Numbered from the stretch's first letter, positions 1 to 5,368 are shown. The stretch is DNA of 5,699 bases from Sulfurimonas sp. (GCA_030673275.1 DAOVJL010000091.1:1-5699), one strand, 5' to 3'. The notes: generated by a model not told the origin, from the letters alone. Program-made: numbers and translations.

Positions 1-252
1 AAACTGTCTCTCTATCTCGTCAGAGTTTACATATGCAGGTTTGTCAATAACAATCAAATCATCATTCTCAAAAATAGGTTTTGCTTTTTCAATTTTATTT
101 ACTCTAAAAATTGTTTTTGCATCTATCTCACCACGAGCTATCATAACTTTTTTATTTCCGACATATACAAGTCCGCGGTCAATCATTGATTTAGCTTGAG
201 AATTTGAAATTCCCTCTTGTATTGCTAAAATTTTATATGCTTTTTCTTGCAT
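1..252 (-). CDS. RluA-family pseudouridine synthase, N-terminal part (runs off the left edge)
   Basis: This is the first 84 codons of a gene cut by the window edge. The family converts uridine to pseudouridine in ribosomal RNA. Residues about 3-50 look like an S4 RNA-binding domain (AYKILAIQEGISNSQAKSMI, then GLVYVGNKKV). It is followed by ENDDLIVIDKPA near residues 68-79, the conserved beta strand and KPA turn that open the catalytic domain of RluA-type synthases. The catalytic Asp motif (HRLD type) would lie beyond the edge and cannot be checked. The ATG at 252 is preceded by AAGGAA with a 5-base spacer. The gene lies downstream of waaA, as I recall for Cj0708 and HP0956. Which rRNA position it modifies cannot be told from this part. 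The family call is firm and the subfamily is open. Confidence 0.86.
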   Translation of the reverse strand, partial: MQEKAYKILAIQEGISNSQAKSMIDRGLVYVGNKKVMIARGEIDAKTIFRVNKIEKAKPIFENDDLIVIDKPAYVNSDEIERQF

Positions 253-253
253 T

Positions 254-373
254 TTAATTCCTTAATTTTACTTCATAAAATGAAGGAAACCCTTCATCAT
301 TTATTACGATGCTGGAAGTAATTCCGTCATCTACGCTAAGACCGCTTGGGTCACTCATCGTGGAGAATGCCAT
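254..373 (-). CDS. Possible 39-aa small ORF between waaA and the pseudouridine synthase
   Basis: An ATG at 373 opens a 39-codon frame (begins MAFSTMSDPSGLSVDDG, ends FPSFYEVKLRN) with TAA at 254-256. That stop lies one base before the ATG of the synthase gene, so translational coupling is possible. An AGGA sits about 9 bases upstream of the start. I recognise no family. The peptide is acidic in the middle, with no signal peptide or membrane segment. Against it, its codons (TCC, ACG, three AGC, AGG, GAC) are richer in G and C than the neighbouring genes. The same DNA also forms several helices and a plus-strand terminator, which a structured RNA would explain better. I list it as an alternative reading, not a confident gene. 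Confidence 0.27.
   Translation of the reverse strand: MAFSTMSDPSGLSVDDGITSSIVINDEGFPSFYEVKLRN
271..297. repeat. Overlapping inverted repeats (three-arm CTTCAT / ATGAAGG / CCTTCAT)
   Basis: ATGAAGG (280-286) pairs perfectly with CCTTCAT (291-297) over a 4-base loop. The same arm can instead pair with CTTCAT (271-276) over a 3-base loop, so the two hairpins exclude each other. The element lies 8 bases from the ribosome binding site of the pseudouridine synthase (258-263). On the minus strand the 7-bp hairpin is followed by TTTTAT, which is a poor terminator but a possible attenuation or processing signal in the operon mRNA. Confidence 0.5.
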
Positions 374-419
374 TGGTTAGCATTCCTAAAAGCTAACTTC
401 TGGCGAAGTAGATTTTTTT
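304..419 (+). ncRNA. Candidate structured small RNA, antisense to the waaA-synthase gap
   Basis: The plus strand can fold into a closing helix 304-311/356-363 (8 bp including two U·G pairs). This encloses a hairpin 314-317/322-325 with a GUAA loop of GNRA type and a hairpin 340-343/349-352. A hairpin 365-370/380-385 and an intrinsic terminator at 393-419 follow. The G·U pairs and the GNRA loop exist only on the plus strand; the minus strand would have A·C mismatches and a UUAC loop. No plus-strand protein gene precedes the terminator, so a dedicated short transcript is the simplest explanation. A TAAAAT at 276-281 could be its -10 box, giving a start near 288 and an RNA of about 130 nt, but no -35 box is evident. 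It does not match tmRNA, 4.5S RNA, RNase P RNA or any riboswitch I can recall. Function is unknown, and the family may be new or simply not recognised by eye. Confidence 0.42.
393..419 (+). terminator. Intrinsic terminator on the plus strand
   Basis: ACTTC (396-400) pairs with GAAGT (405-409) around a TGGC loop. The stem extends to C393-G411 and T394-A410 if A395 is bulged, giving seven pairs. A run of seven T (413-419) follows one base after the stem and ends one base before the waaA stop codon. On the minus strand the same hairpin is followed only by a weak CTTTT, so it could at most partly terminate waaA transcripts. Confidence 0.55.
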
Positions 420-1586
420 CTAACCTTCTATTATCTTTTTAATAACAGGTTCTAGATTGATTTTTTCTTCAACCATACTTTGTGGCAGGTTTTTACATGC
501 CATAAGGGCTTTATGAATCTCATCCGGCTCAACATACTGAACATGATGTACATATTTAAAAAGCTCACGTTGATGAAAAAAGTGCTTTCCTGTAATTATT
601 TTACATCCAAAATGAGCCGGTTCAAGCGGATTATGTCCACCTACATCTGGGTTAAAAGCTCCACCCAAAATTGCTATATCACTAATAGCATAGATATTAT
701 TTAGCTCGCCCATAGCATCTACTAAAATCATATCTGCTTTAAACTCTTTTTCTTGTGAAAATCTTGACAAACTTAAATCATTTTTATTTGCATAAGTTTG
801 CATAAGTTCATAGATAGACTCAAATCTCTCCGGATGTCTTGGAACTACAACCAATTTCGCATCACTCTGTTTTCTATACTCTACAAATGATTTTAAAACA
901 GATTCTTCCTCAGTGGGATGTGTACTTCCGGCTACTATCAGTTCTACATCCGGTTTTTCATAGTCTTTTGTTTTATTTATCTCACCAGCTAGTTTAATAT
1001 TCCCAATTACTTCAATATTTCTAGCCCCTAGTGCGATAAAACGATTTTTATCAGCTTCACTCTGTGCATAAATAACTTCTACATGTGCAAGTAATCTTTT
1101 ATAGAACCAAGCAAACTGCAGATATTTTTTTGCACTTTTTTCAGAGATACGGGCATTTAAAAGTATAATCCTTGTACCTTTAGCCCTTAAAACCGTAAAA
1201 AGCATAAACCAAAATTCAGCTTCTAAGACAATAAGTACTTTTTGTTTCTTAGCCCAAAACGGAATAAACATCTCAAAAGGCAGGTATCTTACCTCCCCGT
1301 CATACTTTTTAGCTTCTGCTTGTCCAGTATGAGTAATAGTAGTTATTTTTATCTCTTGATTATGCAGGAGTTCTAAGATTGGTTTTAATGCTCTAGCTTC
1401 ACCAAGTGAGCATACATGAAACCAGATTCCATCACTACTCTCAAATCTTGAATTGTTAAAAAGAAAAAAACGAGACGGGATTGATTCTTTGTATTTTTGT
1501 TTAAACGAAAGGTACACCAAAAGTGGCAGTGCTGCTACGTAGAGCACCACACTTAAGATGAAATATAGAAGTGTAAACGGCTTCAA
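420..1586 (-). CDS. waaA: 3-deoxy-D-manno-octulosonic acid (Kdo) transferase
   Basis: WaaA (KdtA) transfers Kdo from CMP-Kdo to lipid IVA on the cytoplasmic face of the inner membrane, the first step of lipopolysaccharide core synthesis. With a TTG start the protein has 388 residues, near the family's usual length. Residues about 4-27 form one hydrophobic anchor. HVCSLGEARALKPIL follows, with Glu63 in the position of the family's catalytic base. Family motifs then come in order: LLNARISEKSAKKY, QSEADKNRFIALGA, VIGNIKLAG, AGSTHPTEEE, VVVPRHPERF and GGHNPLEPA. The usual ETELWPN motif is changed to EAEFWF. The TTG at 1586 has GGAG five bases upstream and lies two bases after the zinc-ribbon stop. 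The longer ATG frame from 1637 would add 17 unlikely residues and a 49-base overlap. The number of Kdo units added cannot be read from the sequence. Confidence 0.93.
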   Translation of the reverse strand: MKPFTLLYFILSVVLYVAALPLLVYLSFKQKYKESIPSRFFLFNNSRFESSDGIWFHVCSLGEARALKPILELLHNQEIKITTITHTGQAEAKKYDGEVRYLPFEMFIPFWAKKQKVLIVLEAEFWFMLFTVLRAKGTRIILLNARISEKSAKKYLQFAWFYKRLLAHVEVIYAQSEADKNRFIALGARNIEVIGNIKLAGEINKTKDYEKPDVELIVAGSTHPTEEESVLKSFVEYRKQSDAKLVVVPRHPERFESIYELMQTYANKNDLSLSRFSQEKEFKADMILVDAMGELNNIYAISDIAILGGAFNPDVGGHNPLEPAHFGCKIITGKHFFHQRELFKYVHHVQYVEPDEIHKALMACKNLPQSMVEEKINLEPVIKKIIEG

Positions 1587-1588
1587 GC

Positions 1589-2302
1589 CTACTCCGGTGT
1601 AGTTTCCACATAAAGAATACGACCACAATGTGGACATGTAGTAATATCTTCAGCTTTAATAACATCTGCAAAGATTTTATCACTGATTAACATGTGACAA
1701 CCCATACAAGCTTGTTCTTCTACAGCTACAACAGTAGTGTTCTTAGCCCATCTACGAATCTTTTGATAAAATGCCAGACCTTTTTGGTTCATACCGGAAA
1801 CTAATTTCTCTTTTTGAACAAATACTGCTTGACGAGACTTGTTAATAACTTCTAACTTCTCATCAACTTCTTTTTTTACAGACACTAAATTAGAATCTAA
1901 TTCAACAAGAGATTCTTTTGCTGCTTCAACTTGTTCAGTTTTTAATTCAATAATTTTTTCAAGTCTTTGGATCTCTTCATTTGCAAAAGTTACTTGCTCT
2001 TTTGCAATCTCTTCTTCAAGTTGAAGTGATTTCATCTCACGCTCAGTCTTAACTTCACCACTTTTTTTAGAATTATCTTCTAATTTTTGAGAAAGTTCAG
2101 CTAAGTGAAGCTCATTTTTATGCTTTTTAACTTGCTCATCTTTGATTTCATTAGTTAAGTTTTCAATATCACTGTCGATACTCTCTTTTTTAGCTAATGC
2201 TGCTTTAAATTTATAGTTAGCTTCATCTATCTGAGGTTCAAAAGCATCAATCTCTTTATCTACATGTGATAGGTCAATTAATTGTTTTAGATGTAAGTTC
2301 AT
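1589..2302 (-). CDS. flgZ: Coiled-coil C4 zinc-ribbon protein, HP0958/FlgZ type
   Basis: This 237-residue protein has a long, charged helical region (about residues 10-165) with coiled-coil character, ending in a zinc ribbon: Cys199 and Cys202 (CMGC), then Cys223 and Cys226 (CPHC). The VKTEREMKSLQLE segment near residues 84-96 fits the family. In Helicobacter pylori the homologue HP0958 (FlgZ) binds and stabilises the sigma factor RpoN and also affects flaA mRNA, so it is needed for flagellation. The same role is inferred here from domain layout and gene order, not proved. The ATG at 2302 is preceded by AAGGAG with a 4-base spacer. The gene lies between the Nif3-like gene (36-bp gap) and waaA (2-bp gap) in one apparent operon. 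The family is clear, while the RpoN partnership is the less certain part. Confidence 0.88.
   Translation of the reverse strand: MNLHLKQLIDLSHVDKEIDAFEPQIDEANYKFKAALAKKESIDSDIENLTNEIKDEQVKKHKNELHLAELSQKLEDNSKKSGEVKTEREMKSLQLEEEIAKEQVTFANEEIQRLEKIIELKTEQVEAAKESLVELDSNLVSVKKEVDEKLEVINKSRQAVFVQKEKLVSGMNQKGLAFYQKIRRWAKNTTVVAVEEQACMGCHMLISDKIFADVIKAEDITTCPHCGRILYVETTPE
1592..1595 (-). promoter_or_regulatory. Ribosome binding site that decides the waaA start
   Basis: GGAG with a 5-base spacer to TTG at 1584-1586. The spacer contains the TAG stop of the upstream gene (1589-1591), so termination and reinitiation are probably coupled. No comparable site precedes the ATG at 1637. Confidence 0.7.
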
Positions 2303-2338
2303 TAATCTCCTTTTGGATTAAATAGTTGTACCAATTGC

Positions 2339-3061
2339 TTAAATATAAGTAAAAGGGTTTTTTGATGATGAAATTATAGCTTCTAAACCTAAATTTTTCA
2401 AATATTTAAGCAAAATCTCTGCAAAAAAGCGTTCACTTTCAAAATGTCCTATATCAATAAGTGACAGATTTATACTTTTTGCCTCCATAGCATCGTGGTA
2501 TTTCACATCCCCTGTTAAGAAGCAATCAGCGTCTATAGACTTGATTAAAGAGCATCCGGAACCAGTCGTTAAAGCAACTCTTTTTATGAAATTTGAACTT
2601 TTTACACATTTTGCATGTGGAAGTGAAAATGCAATGGAAACTTTCCTTGCAAAAACATCAAAATCTTCATTTACATCCAAATATGCAACAAATCCATCTT
2701 TCTCTGTAATTTTATAACCTAAAACTTCTGTTGCTACATATTCATTCAGATGTGTCTGATCAAAATTTGTATGCATTGCAATATTTGAGATATTTTTTTG
2801 AATCATTTTTTGAATCAAATTCGCAGGATATTTACTAAATTCCAACTGTTTTAATCCGCCAAAAATAATAGGGTGGTGAGTTATCAAAAGTGTGTCATTT
2901 TCCATAGAGTCAACTAAGGATTCATCAACATCTATACTTAAAACTATTTTTTGCACATCTTGGTTGAAATCTCCAAGCAAAAGACCTGAATTATCCCATG
3001 GCTCCTGAAGCTCAAAAGGTGACAATTCATTTAAAAATTTATAAATTTCAGATATTTTCAT
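2339..3061 (-). CDS. Nif3/YbgI-like dinuclear metal-binding protein
   Basis: The 240 residues match the usual length of the Nif3 family (E. coli YbgI is about 247). Family signatures are present in order: EPWDNSGLLLGD (20-31), THHPIIF with His62 and His63, HTNFD with His97 and Asp101, TGDVKYHDA (183-191), DIGHFESE with His206 and Glu210, and a C-terminal NPFTYI. These His, Asp and Glu residues correspond to the two-metal site known in YbgI. Databases often label the family 'GTP cyclohydrolase 1 type 2', but its true reaction is not settled and I do not assign one. It is first in an operon with the zinc-ribbon protein and waaA, behind a TATAAT at 3089-3094. The start at 3061 has GAGGG eight bases upstream. 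It is complete, with no sign of damage. Confidence 0.93.
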   Translation of the reverse strand: MKISEIYKFLNELSPFELQEPWDNSGLLLGDFNQDVQKIVLSIDVDESLVDSMENDTLLITHHPIIFGGLKQLEFSKYPANLIQKMIQKNISNIAMHTNFDQTHLNEYVATEVLGYKITEKDGFVAYLDVNEDFDVFARKVSIAFSLPHAKCVKSSNFIKRVALTTGSGCSLIKSIDADCFLTGDVKYHDAMEAKSINLSLIDIGHFESERFFAEILLKYLKNLGLEAIISSSKNPFTYI

Positions 3062-3088
3062 TTAACATACCCTCTGAATTTTATATTT

Positions 3089-3094
3089 ATTATA
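3089..3094 (-). promoter_or_regulatory. Probable -10 box of the nif3-flgZ-waaA operon
   Basis: A perfect TATAAT lies in the 63-bp AT-rich gap upstream of the Nif3-like gene, 27 bases before its start codon. No clear TTGACA-like -35 box lies at the usual distance, but a T/A-rich upstream stretch is present, which is typical of Campylobacterota sigma-70 promoters. It implies a start of transcription near 3082 and a leader of about 20 bases. Confidence 0.6.
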
Positions 3095-3124
3095 CTCTGT
3101 TTTTTCTAATTTTAATGATATATT

Positions 3125-3541
3125 TTAAATAACATACATCATCTGTTTATTGTACTGCTGTTCAAATTTTTTAAGCTCAGTTAATGGAACGTTGAACACT
3201 TCACGCACTTTTTTTTGTTTCTCTTCCCAAAAAAGATTTAGTATTTCATTTGAATTCGTGGTAGATGCTTGATTACACAATCCACCCTCCAGTGCATCAA
3301 TAATATCGTAAATTAAGATTTGATCAGGATTTTTTTCTAGCATATAACCGCCATTGGCACCTCTAATGCTTTTGACCAATCCTTCACGTTTGAGTATAAC
3401 CAATATCTGCTCAAGGTAGTTTTTTGGAATATTTGCCTTGTCTGCAATCTCTTTTATTTGAACTGCCACATCTTTATCACCCTGCATCAGTTGATACATT
3501 GCAGCGAGTCCATACATCCCTTTTGAGCTTATTCCTGACAT
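3125..3541 (-). CDS. Rrf2-family transcriptional regulator, CymR-like
   Basis: This 138-residue regulator opens with ISSKGMYGLAAMYQL. A winged helix-turn-helix follows (about residues 27-68: IKEIADKANIPKNYLEQILV, then GLVKSIRGANGGYML), then YDIIDALEGG. It resembles Bacillus CymR, the repressor of cysteine and sulfur-amino-acid genes, through to a Tyr-x-Ile C-terminus. It has one cysteine (Cys89) instead of the three that bind Fe-S in IscR, so an Fe-S sensor of the IscR type is unlikely. The ATG at 3541 is chosen because GAGGGG lies six bases upstream; an in-frame ATG at 3583 would overlap the previous gene by 32 bases. It ends the metY-DUF4395 operon, so a role in sulfur control, possibly including its own operon, is inferred from context. 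Confidence 0.87.
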   Translation of the reverse strand: MSGISSKGMYGLAAMYQLMQGDKDVAVQIKEIADKANIPKNYLEQILVILKREGLVKSIRGANGGYMLEKNPDQILIYDIIDALEGGLCNQASTTNSNEILNLFWEEKQKKVREVFNVPLTELKKFEQQYNKQMMYVI

Positions 3542-3547
3542 TATAGA

Positions 3548-3553
3548 CCCCTC
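3548..3553 (-). promoter_or_regulatory. Ribosome binding site that decides the rrf2 start
   Basis: GAGGGG with a 6-base spacer to ATG 3541-3539. It overlaps the TGA stop (3552-3554) of the DUF4395 gene, indicating coupled translation, and it excludes the in-frame upstream ATG at 3583. Confidence 0.7.
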
Positions 3554-3986
3554 AAAGTATCTTAAAATGGTGTAAGATTGCATAACACTTACAACCTATA
3601 CAATAATTAAAAAATGCATCTAAAGCAGCACATACAGCTAAAATAATTGCAGATATTGCTGCCATCTCATTTAGTCCAAAAAGTGAAGTCAAAAGGATTG
3701 CAACTGAAAAACCGAGACCAATATGTGAAGCAAAAATTTTAGGTGCGGAATCAATATCGCGTTTTGAAATATTTAAACCTTTTAATAGTGCGATTGCTAT
3801 TTGTGCAAATATACTAAATTTTTGTGATATAAAAAGCCTAGCTATAAAATCATAAACTAATAAAAAAGCAAAAAGCACTGAACCTGATAAAACAAACCCT
3901 AAAGCTGAAAGTGTTACCAGAAGTGCTTGAACTCTAATCTGGTTTTCATCAACTTTTTGAAAGTTTACAGGACATGATTTTGCCAT
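3552..3986 (-). CDS. DUF4395 membrane protein with C-terminal cysteine cluster
   Basis: The 144-residue protein fits the DUF4395 pattern: CPVNFQKVDENQIRVQALL at residues 5-23, VYDFIARLF (44-52), a conserved APK followed by a Gly-rich hydrophobic segment (81-93), and a closing NYCIGCKCY (127-135). Hydrophobic stretches near 21-47, 89-104 and 107-127, with a weaker one near 56-69, indicate an inner-membrane protein of about four helices. The conserved cysteines (Cys5, Cys129, Cys132, plus Cys134) may bind metal or handle sulfur, but no function is established to my knowledge. Its start is 4 bases after the metY stop and it shares its end with the ribosome binding site of the Rrf2 gene. The link to sulfur assimilation is therefore inferred from position alone. 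AGGA seven bases upstream supports the ATG at 3986. Confidence 0.85.
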   Translation of the reverse strand: MAKSCPVNFQKVDENQIRVQALLVTLSALGFVLSGSVLFAFLLVYDFIARLFISQKFSIFAQIAIALLKGLNISKRDIDSAPKIFASHIGLGFSVAILLTSLFGLNEMAAISAIILAVCAALDAFFNYCIGCKCYAILHHFKIL

Positions 3987-3990
3987 TATT

Positions 3991-5253
3991 TTATCCTAAT
4001 GCTTTTTCAAGATCAGCTATCAAATCTTTAGAATCTTCTAAACCAATACTTAGTCTTATCATTCCTGGTCTGATGCCAGATTTTATTTGTTCGTCCGCTG
4101 GAATTTGTTGATGTGTCGTTGAAGCTGGGTGAACTATTAATGATTTAGAATCCCCAATATTTACAACAATTGAAAACAGTTCTGTTTTATCCATTAACTC
4201 TTTTGCTTCCTCAAAGTCTTCAACATCAAAGTTTATTAATCCACTTACAAGTCCATCTGTAAAATACTTTTGAGCTTTGTCATATTGAGCATCATCCTCA
4301 AGTCCAGGATAACTTACATTTTTTATTCTTTTATGAGATTTTAAAAATTTTGCAACTTCAAGTGCATTATTTGAGTGCTCTTTCATTCTCATACTAAGAG
4401 TCTCAAGACTTTGAATCAAAAGCCAGCTGTTAAAAGGAGCGGGAGTCGCACCTATATCGCGAAGCAGATTCAGCCTAACTCTAAGAGAAAATGGAGGAAA
4501 TGGAAGATCAGTATAAACCAGTCCATGGTAACTTACATCAGGCTCGTTAAAATGACTATATCTGTCATTTCCTTTTATTAAATCAACTAAGCCTTCTCTC
4601 TCTACAATAAGACCACCAAGAGCAAGCCCTTGACCAGAGATGTATTTACTTGCACTATGTACAACGATATCTACACCATGTGCTATTGGATTAAAAAGTA
4701 CAGGAGTTGCTACTGTGTTGTCACAGATAGTTATAATTTTATGCTTTTTAGCAATATTAACAATACCATCAACATCAGCAATAGTAATTTGAGGATTTGA
4801 GATACTTTCAAAAAAGATAGCTTTTGTTTTATCGTCTATCAATGCCTCTAGAGTCTCTGGATTATCAACATCAAAAATCTTTGCAGTAATACCAAAGCGC
4901 TTCATTGTATAAGTAGTAAGTGTAATTGAGCCACCATAAAGCTTATTTGATATTAAAATATTATCTCCAGCTTCAGCAACATTTGCAAGTGAATAAAATA
5001 TCGCTGCTTGACCACTTGATGTTGCAGTTCCAGCTACACCACCCTCTAAAGCCGCTATACGCTCTTCTAAAATATTAGAAGTAGGATTTGCAAGTCTAGT
5101 ATAGATATTTCCCAGTTCTTTTAAACAAAATCTATTTGCTGCCTGCTCTGCACTTTCAAACTCATATGAAGTACTTTGATAGATAGGTACCGCCATAGTC
5201 ATATTAGAGTCCTTGTTATATCCTTGATGAATAGCTATTGTTTTTTTCTCCAT
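3991..5253 (-). CDS. metY: O-acetylhomoserine sulfhydrylase (aminocarboxypropyltransferase)
   Basis: MetY joins O-acetylhomoserine and sulfide to make homocysteine and acetate, giving direct sulfhydrylation for methionine synthesis in the cytoplasm. The 420-residue protein is a complete Cys/Met-metabolism PLP enzyme. YTRLANPT (51-58) contacts the cofactor phosphate across the dimer, SSGQAA lies at 79-84, the stacking tyrosine is in KLYGG (Tyr106), CDNT gives Asp178, and HSASKYISGQG carries the PLP lysine, Lys203. The insert PDVSYHGLVYTDLPF (238-252), NIGDSKSLIVHPASTTHQQ (365-383) and Arg400 are typical of MetY rather than cystathionine synthase or lyase. The ATG at 5253 has AAGGA six bases upstream. 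The in-frame ATG at 5325 is rejected because it lies upstream of the promoter's -10 and -35 boxes. It leads an operon with the DUF4395 and Rrf2 genes. Confidence 0.94.
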   Translation of the reverse strand: MEKKTIAIHQGYNKDSNMTMAVPIYQSTSYEFESAEQAANRFCLKELGNIYTRLANPTSNILEERIAALEGGVAGTATSSGQAAIFYSLANVAEAGDNILISNKLYGGSITLTTYTMKRFGITAKIFDVDNPETLEALIDDKTKAIFFESISNPQITIADVDGIVNIAKKHKIITICDNTVATPVLFNPIAHGVDIVVHSASKYISGQGLALGGLIVEREGLVDLIKGNDRYSHFNEPDVSYHGLVYTDLPFPPFSLRVRLNLLRDIGATPAPFNSWLLIQSLETLSMRMKEHSNNALEVAKFLKSHKRIKNVSYPGLEDDAQYDKAQKYFTDGLVSGLINFDVEDFEEAKELMDKTELFSIVVNIGDSKSLIVHPASTTHQQIPADEQIKSGIRPGMIRLSIGLEDSKDLIADLEKALG

Positions 5254-5259
5254 ATTGAG

Positions 5260-5264
5260 TCCTT
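5260..5264 (-). promoter_or_regulatory. Ribosome binding site of metY
   Basis: AAGGA with a 6-base spacer to ATG 5253-5251. It fixes the start 72 bases downstream of the longest possible frame. Confidence 0.75.
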
Positions 5265-5283
5265 TTATTTTTTTATTTAAGGA

Positions 5284-5312
5284 AGTATAGAGAAAAAATA
5301 GATTAATGTCAA
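5284..5312 (-). promoter_or_regulatory. Sigma-70 promoter of the metY operon
   Basis: TTGACA (5307-5312) and TATACT (5284-5289) are separated by exactly 17 bases, a full -35 match and a five-of-six -10 match. Transcription should begin near 5277, leaving a leader of about 24 bases. A complete -35 box is unusual for Campylobacterota and suggests a strong promoter held in check by a repressor. The dyad at 5301-5319 covers the -35 box. Confidence 0.8.
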
Positions 5313-5319
5313 GTAAATC
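5301..5319. promoter_or_regulatory. Imperfect dyad over the metY -35 box (candidate operator)
   Basis: Read on the minus strand, GATTTACTT-G-ACATTAATC has arms that agree at six of nine positions, and its centre falls at the -35 hexamer. A dimeric repressor bound here would block RNA polymerase. The Rrf2 regulator encoded two genes downstream is the obvious candidate. The symmetry is modest and could be chance in AT-rich DNA. Confidence 0.3.
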
Positions 5320-5368
5320 GCTCAAGATAGTAGTAATTAAATATTTTGTATTTTTTTACTCGGGTTTA

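Noticed and set aside
365..397. tRNA D-arm-like segment (ATGC, TTGGTTA, GCAT)
   Set aside because: No acceptor stem, anticodon arm or TTCRA T-loop can be placed around it on either strand.
376..397. Integron attC-like core (GTTAGC and GCTAAC arms)
   Set aside because: The arms do not fit the GTTRRRY/RYYYAAC core, and there is no cassette or integrase nearby.
480..704. Plus-strand open frame of 74 codons inside waaA
   Set aside because: It is antisense to well-conserved waaA coding sequence, with no ribosome binding site and no recognisable protein features.
1501..1683. Minus-strand open frame spanning the zinc-ribbon/waaA junction
   Set aside because: It is in a third frame across two clearly real genes and reads like a shadow without domain features.
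1839..2024. Plus-strand Ser/Phe-rich open frame inside the zinc-ribbon gene
   Set aside because: Its composition is that expected from the reverse complement of Glu/Lys-rich coiled-coil codons.
3539..3546. TATAAT-like sequence at the rrf2 start codon
   Set aside because: It overlaps the ATG and the ribosome spacer, so transcription from it would miss the start; it is best explained as spacer plus start codon.
4375..4581. Plus-strand open frame of 68 codons inside metY
   Set aside because: It is antisense to conserved PLP-enzyme sequence and has no supporting signals.
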